64,000 bases of DNA from an uncultured Halomonas sp. (GTDB lineage: Bacteria; Pseudomonadota; Gammaproteobacteria; Pseudomonadales; Halomonadaceae): assembly GCF_946887195.1 (NCBI RefSeq), contig NZ_CAMPKE010000001.1, positions 372,001 through 436,000 of the forward strand. Direction: 5' to 3'. Under the pieces are notes generated by a model that saw only the letters and a program-made list of their open reading frames with translations, was not told where the DNA came from and searched no databases. Made by a program: the position numbers and the translations under genes. Positions 54,774 through 63,549 of the stretch are shown here, piece by piece; within the stretch, counting starts at the first letter, position 1, and the number at the start of each line of letters is the position of its first letter.

Positions 54774-55868
54774 TCAAAAAATACTCGTCGGCGCCTGGCT
54801 GAGCGTGAAGCCGTGATCATTAATCAAAGGCTCGGCCAGCGATTGCGACGTCATCGTCGGCTGCTTCTCGAGCGTTGCCATCACCGCAATCAGCTTATCG
54901 GCATAGGCCGGGTCGGTGGCATAGCCGCCGGCCTGCAAGGCGTGGGCCGCTTCATGAGGACTTGCGGCGCTCACGACGCCGGTGTAACGCGGGTTGTCGC
55001 CAATCAGGCGGGCATAATCGGTAAAGGCGTCTTCGAAGGAGTCGTAAACGCGGAAGCTGTCGACTTGCTTGCGCATCACGCCATCGATGTATTCGGTGGT
55101 GACGATATCGGTGGTCTCACCCCGCCACTGGCTACCGGCCTTGATCCCGAACAGGTTATGACTGTCGTTGCCATCGGCGGTGGGAATTTCATGCTTGCCC
55201 CAGCCGGTTTCCAGCGCCGCCTGCGCCAGAATCAATTCAGCCGGTACGCCGGTGGTGCGGCTGGCGGCCTGGGCCGGCCCTTCGAGCCGGGCCACGAAGC
55301 GCTCGATATGCGCGGGGCGTTCGCGTGCCTCGTCACGGCGTGCGGCACTGGCCTCGTTGATCGTGCCATCGGTGGCATAGGCGCCGCGAGGCTGCAGCAG
55401 TAGCTCGTCTCCCAGGTTCGTCGGGGTTGCCGAGAGTGGGGTATCCGGCGAATCGGCTGGCGACGTGTCATCCGATGTCTTCGCCGATAGGCTACCACCC
55501 AGAACACGCGGCGTACCGCGCGGGATACCGGCGATCAAATCCTCGCCCTGAATGGAGCCGGGCGCCAGCCCACGACTCTCGAGTTGATTGATCAACTGCT
55601 CGGCCAGGCCGAAACCACTGCCGGACAGATGCTGCGCCCACTGCTTGTCGAGCATTTCAGTATAAAAGCGCGTGCGTTTGCTATCGATCAGCCCCGACTC
55701 GGGAATCGTCTCGCGCATGCTCTTGAGCACCATCTGCAGAAAGATCGCCTCGAACTGCTTGGCCGCGACCTCCAGCCCCTCGTTCGGCGCATTGACCGCC
55801 GTCTGCTTCAAGCGTTGCAGCCCTTGCAGGTCGAGGGCGAACTGGCCGCTCAAATGGCTCACGCTCAT
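54774..55868 (-). CDS. flgJ: Rod-cap and peptidoglycan hydrolase FlgJ
   Basis: FlgJ (364 residues) has both expected domains: an N-terminal rod-cap domain (AAKQFEAIFLQMVLKSMRETIPESG) and a C-terminal glucosaminidase domain (TGVPAELILAQAALETGWGKHEI, with the catalytic Glu in ALETGWG, then NLFGIKAGSQW). It opens a hole in the cell wall for the rod. The linker between them (about 125-205) is longer than in E. coli (313 residues total). The start shares one base with the flgI stop (TGATG). Confidence 0.95.
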   Translation of the reverse strand: MSVSHLSGQFALDLQGLQRLKQTAVNAPNEGLEVAAKQFEAIFLQMVLKSMRETIPESGLIDSKRTRFYTEMLDKQWAQHLSGSGFGLAEQLINQLESRGLAPGSIQGEDLIAGIPRGTPRVLGGSLSAKTSDDTSPADSPDTPLSATPTNLGDELLLQPRGAYATDGTINEASAARRDEARERPAHIERFVARLEGPAQAASRTTGVPAELILAQAALETGWGKHEIPTADGNDSHNLFGIKAGSQWRGETTDIVTTEYIDGVMRKQVDSFRVYDSFEDAFTDYARLIGDNPRYTGVVSAASPHEAAHALQAGGYATDPAYADKLIAVMATLEKQPTMTSQSLAEPLINDHGFTLSQAPTSIF

Positions 55869-57016
55869 CAGATGATCTCCAGCTCGGCACGTAGCGAACC
55901 CGCCGCCTTGAGCGCCTGCAGAATCGACATCAAATCCTGTGGCGTTGCACCGAGTGCATTGAGCGCACGCACCACGTCGGCCAGATCGGCGCTGGTTTCG
56001 AGCATGCGCAGCGCGCCGCCCTCCTGGGCTACGGTAATATCGGCGTTGGGTACGACCACCGTGTCACCCTCGCCGAACGGATTGGGCTGACTGACCAGCG
56101 GGTTCGAATCGATGGTAATCGAAAGATTGCCGTGCGCGACCGCGGCACGGCGTAACGTGACCGCGCTGGTCAGCACCACCGAGCCGGTACGCGAGTTGAC
56201 GATGACCCGGGCCGGCCCCTCGCCCAGCGTCAGATCGATATTCTGCACACGCGCCATGAAACGCACCTGATCGCTATTGTCGATCGGCGCACGCAGGCTG
56301 ATCACCCGGCCATCGACGGCTTGCGCCACCGGCGCGCCGAACTCCAGGTTGATGGCCGAAACCGCACGCTGCACGTTGTCGAAACTGTACTCATCGAGCA
56401 GCAGTTCGAGGGTGCCATCGGCCCCCAGCTCGAGTGGGACTTCACGTTCGACGGTCGCACCGCCGGTGATCCTGCCGCCAGCCTGCTGGTTGATCGAGAC
56501 ACTGCTGCCGCCCGCTTCGGCACCGACACCGCCGACCAGTACGTTGCCCTGGGCCAGCGCATAGACCCTGCCATCGGCGCCCTGCAACGGAGACAGCAAC
56601 AGCGTGCCGCCACGCAGGCTTTTCGCGTTACCCACCGATGAAACGACCACATCGATCTCCTGGCCCTTGCGCGCGAACGGCGGGAGCTCGGCGGTGATCA
56701 TGACCGCCGCGACGTTCTTGAGCTGCAAGTTGGTGCCCGGCGGGATACTGATACCCAACTGGGACAACATGTTGGTCAGGCTCTGCGTGGTGAACGGCGC
56801 CTGCGTGGTCTGATCACCGGTACCGTCCAGCCCGACCACCAGGCCATAGCCGACCAGCGCGTTTTCACGCACCCCGGCGAAAGACGCCAGGTCGCGAATG
56901 CGCTCGGCCTGGGCGGGTAGCGCCAACCCCAGCCACAGCACCATGCACAACAGTAAATAGCGCATCAACGCGAGAGAAAAACGACGGTGGAGCATCTTCA
57001 TCGGCCTATGGTTCAT
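55868..57016 (-). CDS. flgI: Flagellar P-ring protein FlgI
   Basis: FlgI (about 382 residues) builds the periplasmic P ring. After the signal peptide (hydrophobic [17 protein letters not shown]) the mature protein starts [33 protein letters not shown] (landmarks), a highly diagnostic stretch. The start could be ATG at 57016, 57001 or 56995; I give the first because it lies just after the flgH stop, but the later ones give a more usual signal length. Confidence 0.95.
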   Translation of the reverse strand: MNHRPMKMLHRRFSLALMRYLLLCMVLWLGLALPAQAERIRDLASFAGVRENALVGYGLVVGLDGTGDQTTQAPFTTQSLTNMLSQLGISIPPGTNLQLKNVAAVMITAELPPFARKGQEIDVVVSSVGNAKSLRGGTLLLSPLQGADGRVYALAQGNVLVGGVGAEAGGSSVSINQQAGGRITGGATVEREVPLELGADGTLELLLDEYSFDNVQRAVSAINLEFGAPVAQAVDGRVISLRAPIDNSDQVRFMARVQNIDLTLGEGPARVIVNSRTGSVVLTSAVTLRRAAVAHGNLSITIDSNPLVSQPNPFGEGDTVVVPNADITVAQEGGALRMLETSADLADVVRALNALGATPQDLMSILQALKAAGSLRAELEII

Positions 57017-57026
57017 TGCCACCCAC

Positions 57027-57722
57027 TCAGAACGGCGACACATTGAGGAAGAAGCGTTGCAGCCAGCCCATGGTCTGCGCCTCGTTGATATAGCCATCGC
57101 CCACGTACTCGATACGCGCATCGGCGACCTCGGTCGATACCACGCTATTCTGGGCGCTGACGGCGAGCGGATTGACGACACCCGAGAAGCGAATGAATTC
57201 GGTACCCTGGTTGATCATGATCTGTTTCTCGCCACGCACTTTCAGGTTGCCGTTATAAAGTACGTCGATCACCGTCACCGTAATGGTCCCGGTGAAGCTA
57301 TTGTTGGCTGCGGCACCGCCGCTGCCCGAGAAATCGTTGTTGCCATTGATATCGAAGCCATACTCGCCCAACGTCTCCAGCGCATCGGGTAGCTGAACGA
57401 ATTCCAGCCCCGCTTCGCCATCGCGTCCGGCATTGGCCGAGGAACTCTTGCTCGCGCTGACCTGCTCATCGAGGACGATGGTCAAAATATCGCCCACCCG
57501 GCGCGGACGACGATCCTCGAACAGTGGCTTGTAGCCATACTCCGGCTGATAGATCGAGCCGTTGGCCACCGGGGGCGGAGGCGGCAGAATCTCGATCTTC
57601 TCCTGCTCGCCGACCACCGAGGGACGCGGTAGCTGGGCACAGCCGCCGATGATCAGCGCGGCGCCCAATACCAGCAATAGACGCAACGTACGACGAGCCG
57701 GACAGGCACAATTTCCCTTCAT
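57027..57722 (-). CDS. flgH: Flagellar L-ring lipoprotein FlgH
   Basis: FlgH (about 231 residues) forms the outer-membrane L ring. It has a lipoprotein signal with lipobox IIGGCAQ. The mature protein shows the FlgH landmarks [40 protein letters not shown] and [27 protein letters not shown] favour the ATG at 57722 ([17 protein letters not shown]) because it gives a compact signal peptide; an ATG at 57758 is possible. Confidence 0.95.
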   Translation of the reverse strand: MKGNCACPARRTLRLLLVLGAALIIGGCAQLPRPSVVGEQEKIEILPPPPPVANGSIYQPEYGYKPLFEDRRPRRVGDILTIVLDEQVSASKSSSANAGRDGEAGLEFVQLPDALETLGEYGFDINGNNDFSGSGGAAANNSFTGTITVTVIDVLYNGNLKVRGEKQIMINQGTEFIRFSGVVNPLAVSAQNSVVSTEVADARIEYVGDGYINEAQTMGWLQRFFLNVSPF

Positions 57723-57766
57723 GGTCAGCGTATTACCTTTGTGCTGGTTAACCGTCATGCGGCGTC

Positions 57767-58549
57767 TTACATCTGGGTCAGGCGCGCCAGCATCTCATCG
57801 GATGTCTGCACCGCCTTGCTGTTGATCTCGTAGGCGCGCTGGGTCTGGATCATGCTGACCATCTCCTCGACCACGTTGACGTTGGACGTTTCGACGTAAC
57901 CCTGGTACAGCGTTCCCGCGCCGTTGAGACCGGGCATGCTGTCATTGCGCGGCCCCGAGGCGTCGGTTTCGAGATAGAGATTCTCACCGATGCTCTCGAG
58001 CCCCGTCGGGTTGGTGAACGTCGACAGCAACAACTGCCCCACCTCGTTGGACTGGCTGGTTCCCGGCTGCGTCACCGAGACGATGCCATCCTGGCTGATC
58101 GTCACCGAGAGCGCGTTGGCGGGAATGAATACCGCAGGCTCGATGGGATAACCGCTGGAGGTCACCATTTGCCCATCCTGGTTGACCTGAAAGCTGCCAT
58201 CGCGGGTATAGGCCGTGGTGCCATCGGGGCGCATGACCTGGAAGAAACCCTTGCCATCGATCGCCAGATCGCGCGAATTCTCGGTGTGTTCCAGACCGCC
58301 CTGGGTATGCAGGCGGGCGGTGGCTACCGGGCGGACACCGGTACCGATCTGCAAGCCGGAGGGCAAGTTGGCCAGCGCCGTGGATTGCGCGCCGGGCTGA
58401 CGCAGGTTCTGATAGAGCAGGTCCTCGAACACCACGCGCGTACGCTTGAAACCATTGGTGCTGACGTTGGCCAGGTTGTTGGCGATAACGTCCATCTGCA
58501 CCTGCTGCGCCTCGAGACCGGTCTTGGCCGTCCACAGTGAACTGATCAT
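57767..58549 (-). CDS. flgG: Distal rod protein FlgG
   Basis: FlgG (260 residues, exactly the E. coli length) forms the distal rod. It starts [38 protein letters not shown] and ends [34 protein letters not shown] (landmarks), both strongly diagnostic. It lies between flgF and flgH. Confidence 0.97.
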   Translation of the reverse strand: MISSLWTAKTGLEAQQVQMDVIANNLANVSTNGFKRTRVVFEDLLYQNLRQPGAQSTALANLPSGLQIGTGVRPVATARLHTQGGLEHTENSRDLAIDGKGFFQVMRPDGTTAYTRDGSFQVNQDGQMVTSSGYPIEPAVFIPANALSVTISQDGIVSVTQPGTSQSNEVGQLLLSTFTNPTGLESIGENLYLETDASGPRNDSMPGLNGAGTLYQGYVETSNVNVVEEMVSMIQTQRAYEINSKAVQTSDEMLARLTQM

Positions 58550-58568
58550 GTTCTATTCCTCATAAAGC

Positions 58569-59321
58569 TCAACTCATCGAGAGCAGGTTATTGGCACGCT
58601 GGGCGTTCTCGTCGGCACTTTCGATGGTCTTCATCTGCATGTCGTAGCGCCGCGCGCTATCGATCATCGCGACCATGGTTTGGGTGATGCTGACGTTGCT
58701 ACCTTCCAGCGCGCCGCTGATTACGCGTACCGTCTCGTCGGCCGGCAATACGGCGGGTGCTACGCCATTGGCATTCGGCCCCGGCCTGAATAGGCCGTCG
58801 TCGCCGCGAATCAGCCCGCCGGGGCCGGGAGTCACCAACTTGAGCTGGCCGATAGGCCCGCGTGTGACCGGCTCGCCGCCGGGAATCAAGGCACTCAGCG
58901 TGCCGTCGCTACCGATACTGACCTGGGCGCCCAGCGGCACCACGATGGGACCGTTGTCGCCGACGACCGGACGCCCCATGCTGGTCAGCACGCCATTGGC
59001 ATCGATCTGCAGGTCGCCGCGGCGGGTGTAGGCCTCGCCATTCGCAGCCTGCACCGCCAGCCAGCCTTCGCCGCTGATCGCCACATCCAGCTCATTGCCG
59101 GTGGTGGTGATCGGCCCTGGCGTGAAATCGCTGCCCGGCGTGGTAACCGCGACCACGCTGCGTGTCGGCAACCCCTCGCCCTGAACCGGCACGGCGCGCA
59201 GCGCCTGGAGCTGGGCACGAAAGCCCGGCGTCGAGGCATTGGCCAGGTTGTTGGCGATGATCGCCTGCTGGTCCATGCTCTGCTGAGCGCCGCTCATGGC
59301 GGTGTAGATGATACGATCCAT
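58569..59321 (-). CDS. flgF: Proximal rod protein FlgF
   Basis: FlgF (250 residues) is a rod protein. It starts MDRIIYTAMSGAQQSMDQQAIIANNLANASTPGFRAQL and ends MVAMIDSARRYDMQMKTIESADENAQRANNLLSMS (landmarks), as in E. coli FlgF (251 residues). Confidence 0.96.
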   Translation of the reverse strand: MDRIIYTAMSGAQQSMDQQAIIANNLANASTPGFRAQLQALRAVPVQGEGLPTRSVVAVTTPGSDFTPGPITTTGNELDVAISGEGWLAVQAANGEAYTRRGDLQIDANGVLTSMGRPVVGDNGPIVVPLGAQVSIGSDGTLSALIPGGEPVTRGPIGQLKLVTPGPGGLIRGDDGLFRPGPNANGVAPAVLPADETVRVISGALEGSNVSITQTMVAMIDSARRYDMQMKTIESADENAQRANNLLSMS

Positions 59322-59368
59322 AGCGTCCGGCTCTCTTCCAGGTTCTATCGGTTAGTGCATGGCGAGCA

Positions 59369-60589
59369 TTACAGGTTGACGATGCCCTGCAATACCTCGT
59401 CCTGCGTCTTGATGGTTTGCGAGTTGGCCTGGAAGTTGCGCTGCGCGATGATCAGATCGACCAGCGCCTTGGTCAGATCGACGTTGGAGGTCTCGACCAC
59501 CCCGGACTCGATCGAGCCGAACACACCGGCACCGCCCAGGCCCAGCAAGGGCTGGCCGGAGGCGCCGGTTTCGACCCAGGCGTTGTCGCCCACCGGCTGC
59601 AGGCCTTCCGCGTTGCGGAAGTTGGCCAGCGCGATGGTGCCGAGTACCTGGGACTGCTCGTTGGAGTAATTGCCGATGATATTGCCGTTGTCGTCGATCA
59701 CCGTGCCGACCAGGCTACCGGAGGTGTAGCCATCCTGGGTCAGCGAGCTGAGCTCGAACGGGTTGCCGTTCTGGGTAGTACCATCAAGATTGAGAGTAAT
59801 GTTTAGGTTAGCGGTACCATTGCCGAGATCGCCAAAGTCGAAATTCAAGGGAGCCGTCGTCGTTAGAACACCATTGCTGTCGAAAGCGAGATTCTGCGGC
59901 TGGCCAAGACCATCTGGCACCGCATCGCCATTAATATCGATATTCTGAGCGAGTTCGCCATCGATAGCAGTGCGCACTGCCCAAGCGTTCGTCCCGGTTT
60001 TGGTGAAGTACATGGTCGCGGTATGGCTGTTACCCTGCGAATCGTAGACGGTCGCCGTGTTGGCGTAGTTATAGTTGAACAGTGTCGCGCCAGCGCCATC
60101 CTTGAATGCGGTCTGCTCGGTAGAGCCAGCATCCAGATTGAAGCCGGCTTCGATGGCGGTTGTGGCATTGGCCGCCAGCGCGCCGGCCGGCACTTGCAAC
60201 TCCACGGGCTGCCCGCCGGTGCCGACACCCGCCGGGAAACCGGTGAGGCGCGCGCCCTGAGCATTCTCGAGATAGCCCTCGGCGGTCACGGTCAACTGGC
60301 CGTTACGCGAATAGACCACCTGATCGTTCTGGACAAAGCGGAAGAAGCCATCGCCGCTGATCGCCAGATCGAGATTGCGTCCGGTGGTCTCCAGCGTGCC
60401 GTTGCTGAAATCCTGCAGGATGGCGGAAACCTTGGTACCCAGGCCGATCTTGCTGCCGGCATAGACATCGGCGAACTGCACGCTCGATGACTTGAAACCC
60501 ACCGTTTGCGAGTTGGCGATGTTGTTGCCGACCACGTTCAGATTATCGGAGGCGGCATTAAGACCACTGAGTGCTTGTGAGAAGCCCAT
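59369..60589 (-). CDS. flgE: Flagellar hook protein FlgE
   Basis: FlgE (406 residues) polymerises into the hook. The N terminus is GFSQALSGLNAASDNLNVVGNNIANSQTVGFKSS and the C terminus VDLIIAQRNFQANSQTIKTQDEVLQGIVNL (landmarks). Length is close to E. coli FlgE (402). A short stretch at about 59770-60060, inside the variable domain, has lower GC than the flanks, as is common in surface-exposed domains. Confidence 0.96.
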   Translation of the reverse strand: MGFSQALSGLNAASDNLNVVGNNIANSQTVGFKSSSVQFADVYAGSKIGLGTKVSAILQDFSNGTLETTGRNLDLAISGDGFFRFVQNDQVVYSRNGQLTVTAEGYLENAQGARLTGFPAGVGTGGQPVELQVPAGALAANATTAIEAGFNLDAGSTEQTAFKDGAGATLFNYNYANTATVYDSQGNSHTATMYFTKTGTNAWAVRTAIDGELAQNIDINGDAVPDGLGQPQNLAFDSNGVLTTTAPLNFDFGDLGNGTANLNITLNLDGTTQNGNPFELSSLTQDGYTSGSLVGTVIDDNGNIIGNYSNEQSQVLGTIALANFRNAEGLQPVGDNAWVETGASGQPLLGLGGAGVFGSIESGVVETSNVDLTKALVDLIIAQRNFQANSQTIKTQDEVLQGIVNL

Positions 60590-60666
60590 GTTGTACTCCC
60601 TGCGCGTTTGCTATTTGGTTATGAATGCTGTGTTCGCTATGACTGCCGGAATCGCGATTCGCCACG

Positions 60667-61368
60667 CTAGAGAATCTGGCGAACGGCCTCGAGATCGACC
60701 TGCCCGAGCATGGCGCCCAGATCCAGGCGTGGCCCGCTGTCGGTCTTGATCACACCACCGACCACGGCGTAATTCAGCGTGGTCACGGTCACTGGCTCGC
60801 CAGCGAACGAGGCTTCGACCGATACCTGGTATTCGCCCGTGGCGACGTCTTCGGCGCCGACCGCATCGCTCACCTTTCCATCCCAGGCGAACGATTGAAC
60901 CCCGGCGTCCAGCGCGCCGACATCGAAGGTTCTGACCACTTCGCCACCTTCATTGGTGATGGTGATCTTGACCTCGTCCGCCGGGCCTTTCAGTTCTACA
61001 CCAAACGGTGTGGTAGCGACGCCATCGGCCTCTTCACCGGCCTTGCCAACCAGTACGCGATCGCCCGGCACCAGCACACCCTGGCCAATCAGTGCCGCCG
61101 CCTGGAGTGTCTGACCTGCATCGATCTGGCCGTTGATGGTTTCCAGCGTGGCGTTAAGATCCTGAATCCCCTGAACCGTGTTGATCTGCGCCAACTGCGA
61201 CGTCATTTCCGAGTTTTCCATCGGCTTCAGCGGATCCTGATTCTGAAGCTGCGTCACCAGCAGGGTCATGAAACTGTCGCTCAGCTCCTGAGCCGGCGCT
61301 CTGGCCTGGCTGGCCGCGCCGCCTCCGTTCAGAACGCCGAGCACACCCGCGTCGATCGTGCTAGCCAT
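60667..61368 (-). CDS. flgD: Hook-cap protein FlgD
   Basis: FlgD (233 residues) is the scaffold that caps the growing hook. The N-terminal signature SFMTLLVTQLQNQDPLKPMENSEMTSQLAQINTVQGIQDLN (landmarks) is diagnostic, and the C-terminal part has the FlgD Ig-like fold (VVRTFDVGALDAGVQSFAWDGKVSD). It lies between flgC and flgE. Confidence 0.96.
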   Translation of the reverse strand: MASTIDAGVLGVLNGGGAASQARAPAQELSDSFMTLLVTQLQNQDPLKPMENSEMTSQLAQINTVQGIQDLNATLETINGQIDAGQTLQAAALIGQGVLVPGDRVLVGKAGEEADGVATTPFGVELKGPADEVKITITNEGGEVVRTFDVGALDAGVQSFAWDGKVSDAVGAEDVATGEYQVSVEASFAGEPVTVTTLNYAVVGGVIKTDSGPRLDLGAMLGQVDLEAVRQIL

Positions 61369-61386
61369 GGGCTTCTCCTGGCTGGA

Positions 61387-61794
61387 TTAGTTCTGGGCCA
61401 GCGTCAGTGTCTTGAGCATCAGCGTCTTGCTGGTGTTCATGACTTCGACGTTGGCTTGATAGGAACGCGAGGCGGCGATCATGTTGACCATTTCGCTGAC
61501 CGGCGACACGTTGGGCATCGTCACGTAGCCATCTTCATCGGCCAGCGGATGTTCGGGGCGATACTCCATGCGCATCGGCGAGGGATCCTCGATCACCTCG
61601 GCGACACGCACGCCACCGATGGCGCTCCCCCCCTGGGACTGGGCTTCGAAGATCACCTGCTTGGCGCGGTAAGCCTCACCATCGGGACCCGCGACACTAT
61701 CGGCGTTGGCCATGTTGCTGGCCGTGACATTCATGCGTTGTGCCTGGGCGCTCATCGCCGAGGCGGAAATATCGAAAATACTGAACATGGACAT
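61387..61794 (-). CDS. flgC: Proximal rod protein FlgC
   Basis: FlgC (135 residues, E. coli 134) is a rod protein. It starts [31 protein letters not shown] and ends [34 protein letters not shown] (landmarks), both diagnostic. Confidence 0.96.
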   Translation of the reverse strand: MSMFSIFDISASAMSAQAQRMNVTASNMANADSVAGPDGEAYRAKQVIFEAQSQGGSAIGGVRVAEVIEDPSPMRMEYRPEHPLADEDGYVTMPNVSPVSEMVNMIAASRSYQANVEVMNTSKTLMLKTLTLAQN

Positions 61795-61800
61795 GTCTGA

Positions 61801-62220
61801 TTACTCCGGTTGCATGGCCGATTTGAGCCCCTGAATCTTGCTACTCAGGACGGTAATCGCCGCTTGATAGCGCACCGCATTGTCGGCAAACTGCGCGCGC
61901 TCGATATCCATATCGACGGTGTTGCCATCGAGACTCGGTTGGCTCGGCACGCGATACAGCAGATCGAGCCCATTGGCGGCCGGCCCCTGCGCGGGGATAT
62001 GACGACTCGATGTCGTCGCAAGCTCGAGTCCATCGCCACTGGCGCGGCCCTGCTTCATCACCCGCGAGAGTTCGCTGGAAAAGTCGAAATCGCGCGCCTT
62101 GTAATTCGGGGTATCCGCATTGGCGATGTTACTGGCCAGCACCTTCTGGCGTTCGACGCGCAGGTTAAGCGCCTCCTGATGGAGGTTCAGCGATCCGGAA
62201 AGCTGGTCGATCATACCCAT
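61801..62220 (-). CDS. flgB: Proximal rod protein FlgB
   Basis: FlgB (about 139 residues, E. coli 138) is the first rod protein of the operon. The sequence SLNLHQEALNLRVERQKVLASNIANADTPNYKARDFDF is typical (landmarks). I favour the ATG at 62220, eight bases after AAGGGG; ATG codons at 62226 and 62214 also exist. It heads flgBCDEFGHIJ, divergent from flgA. Confidence 0.95.
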   Translation of the reverse strand: MGMIDQLSGSLNLHQEALNLRVERQKVLASNIANADTPNYKARDFDFSSELSRVMKQGRASGDGLELATTSSRHIPAQGPAANGLDLLYRVPSQPSLDGNTVDMDIERAQFADNAVRYQAAITVLSSKIQGLKSAMQPE

Positions 62221-62383
62221 GGTCATGGCCCCTTGGTTAAATGGGGAAAGTTTCAGGCTGGAGAATAAACGCCCCGCTGTCATCGCAAAGGAAGAAACAG
62301 ACCTCGATTTGCGGGTTATTTCCGCGCATGGAAAAACTCACGCCCACCTAGAATCGGCGACATTGAGCAATTGGGGGCTGAAC
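62221..62383. promoter_or_regulatory. flgB-flgA divergent control region
   Basis: These 163 bases hold the divergent promoters of flgB (minus) and flgA (plus), expected to be FlhDC-dependent. A TAGAAT -10-like box (62350-62355) could serve flgA and a weaker TATTCT (minus strand, about 62261-62266) flgB; neither has a convincing -35, as expected for activated promoters. There is no sigma-28 match. Confidence 0.45.
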
Positions 62384-63127
62384 ATGCGTGTTGCGCAGGC
62401 GACTCGGTCGCTGTCCTGGCAGGCGTTCAAGGTGCTGCTTACACTCTTGGCGTGGTCGATGATCTGGCTAGCGAGCGCGCTCGCCATGCCAGCAACGGCG
62501 CTTGCCGCAACCGCTGGCGACAATCCGCTCGAACGGCGCGTGCACGACTTCCTCGCCGAGCGCACACAGCATCTTGGCGATGACGTCACCATCACCGTGT
62601 ACCCGGGCTCGGCACGACTTCCCGAATGTCAGCAGCCCGAGCCCTTCTTGCCCAACTTCGGGCAGCGGCTTTATGGGCGTATTTCGGTGGGCGTGCGCTG
62701 CGGCGAGCAGCGTCGGGTGCGCTACCTACAGGCAGAGGTGTCGGTGATGGCCCAGCACGTGGTGGTCGCGCGAGACATCGCCGCCAATGCACGCATCACC
62801 CCTTCCGATCTGAAACTGGAAGAAGCGCGGCTCGAGCGCCTGCCGCGCAGCGCTGTGCTCGATATCGAGGCAGCGGTCGGCCTGCTCGCCGTACGATCGC
62901 TGCCCGCCGGAACCACCTTGCTGGAGCAGCACCTGCGTCGTGAAGCCCTGGTCAAGCGTGGCGATTCGGTCACGGTATACGCACGTGGCAAGGGTTTCAC
63001 GGTCAGCCTCGAAGCCGAGGCACTGGATAACGGCGCACTGGGCGATGAAGTACGTCTGCGCAGCGATGATGGCGACTACTTACAGGCAAGGGTGGTGGGG
63101 CGCGATCAACTGGAAATCGCCTTCTGA
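62384..63127 (+). CDS. flgA: P-ring assembly chaperone FlgA
   Basis: FlgA (about 247 residues) is a periplasmic chaperone for FlgI. It has a signal peptide (about 1-40, hydrophobic core FKVLLTLLAWSMIWLASALAMPATALA) and the SAF domain (VVVARDIAANARITPSDLKLEEARLERLPRSAV, then GDSVTVYARGKGFTVSLEAEALDNGALGDEVRLR; landmarks). I start at the ATG at 62384, six bases after GGGGG; the longer frame overlaps flgB. Confidence 0.95.
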   Translation: MRVAQATRSLSWQAFKVLLTLLAWSMIWLASALAMPATALAATAGDNPLERRVHDFLAERTQHLGDDVTITVYPGSARLPECQQPEPFLPNFGQRLYGRISVGVRCGEQRRVRYLQAEVSVMAQHVVVARDIAANARITPSDLKLEEARLERLPRSAVLDIEAAVGLLAVRSLPAGTTLLEQHLRREALVKRGDSVTVYARGKGFTVSLEAEALDNGALGDEVRLRSDDGDYLQARVVGRDQLEIAF

Positions 63128-63159
63128 ATCGTCCTTCGAAAAGAGCGCGATCATGCATG

Positions 63160-63179
63160 CTAGAATGGCATCTAGTTTT
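63160..63179 (+). terminator. Weak terminator candidate after flgA
   Basis: CTAGA-ATGGCA-TCTAG followed by TTTT. The stem is only five AT-rich base pairs, so it is at best a weak stop. It lies just before the flgM promoter. Confidence 0.3.
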
Positions 63180-63191
63180 CCCTTTGCGGCC

Positions 63192-63218
63192 TAAAGTTAT
63201 TCTCTACCCTGCCGATAA
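63192..63218 (+). promoter_or_regulatory. Sigma-28 promoter of flgMN
   Basis: TAAA (63192-63195), a 15-base spacer, then GCCGATAA (63211-63218): an exact match to the FliA consensus, about 32 bases before the flgM start. Confidence 0.92.
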
Positions 63219-63250
63219 AGGGGGTAAGTGTTTATCTCGAGGATGTTTTC

Positions 63251-63532
63251 GTGAAGATCGATAGCTCCCATCCGCTGCACCGCGCCACCCAAGGCGAGGT
63301 CAACAAGGCAGCGCAGCCCACCAAGGGCGAAGCGGTCGCTCAGTCGACCAACCCGGCCGCCATCACTCACTTGAGCGATAGCGCCCAGGACGACAGCCAG
63401 GATATCGATGCTGCGCGTGTCGCCGAAATCCGCCAGGCCATCAGCGACGGGCGTCTCGACATTCGTGCCGAGCGCATAGCCGATGGCGTTATCGCCAGTG
63501 TTCGCGACCTGCTCGGCGATAAATCCTCCTGA
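63251..63532 (+). CDS. flgM: Anti-sigma-28 factor FlgM
   Basis: FlgM (93 residues) binds FliA until it is exported through the finished hook-basal body. The N-terminal half is disordered (Gln/Ala/Ser/Thr-rich) and the C-terminal half has the sigma-binding helices: DAARVAEIRQAISDGRLDIRAERIADGVIASVRDLLGDKSS (landmarks). The start is GTG at 63251 with GAGGAT upstream. Its own sigma-28 promoter gives the usual feedback loop. Confidence 0.95.
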   Translation: MKIDSSHPLHRATQGEVNKAAQPTKGEAVAQSTNPAAITHLSDSAQDDSQDIDAARVAEIRQAISDGRLDIRAERIADGVIASVRDLLGDKSS

Positions 63533-63549
63533 TACGTGGAGTTTCCGAC

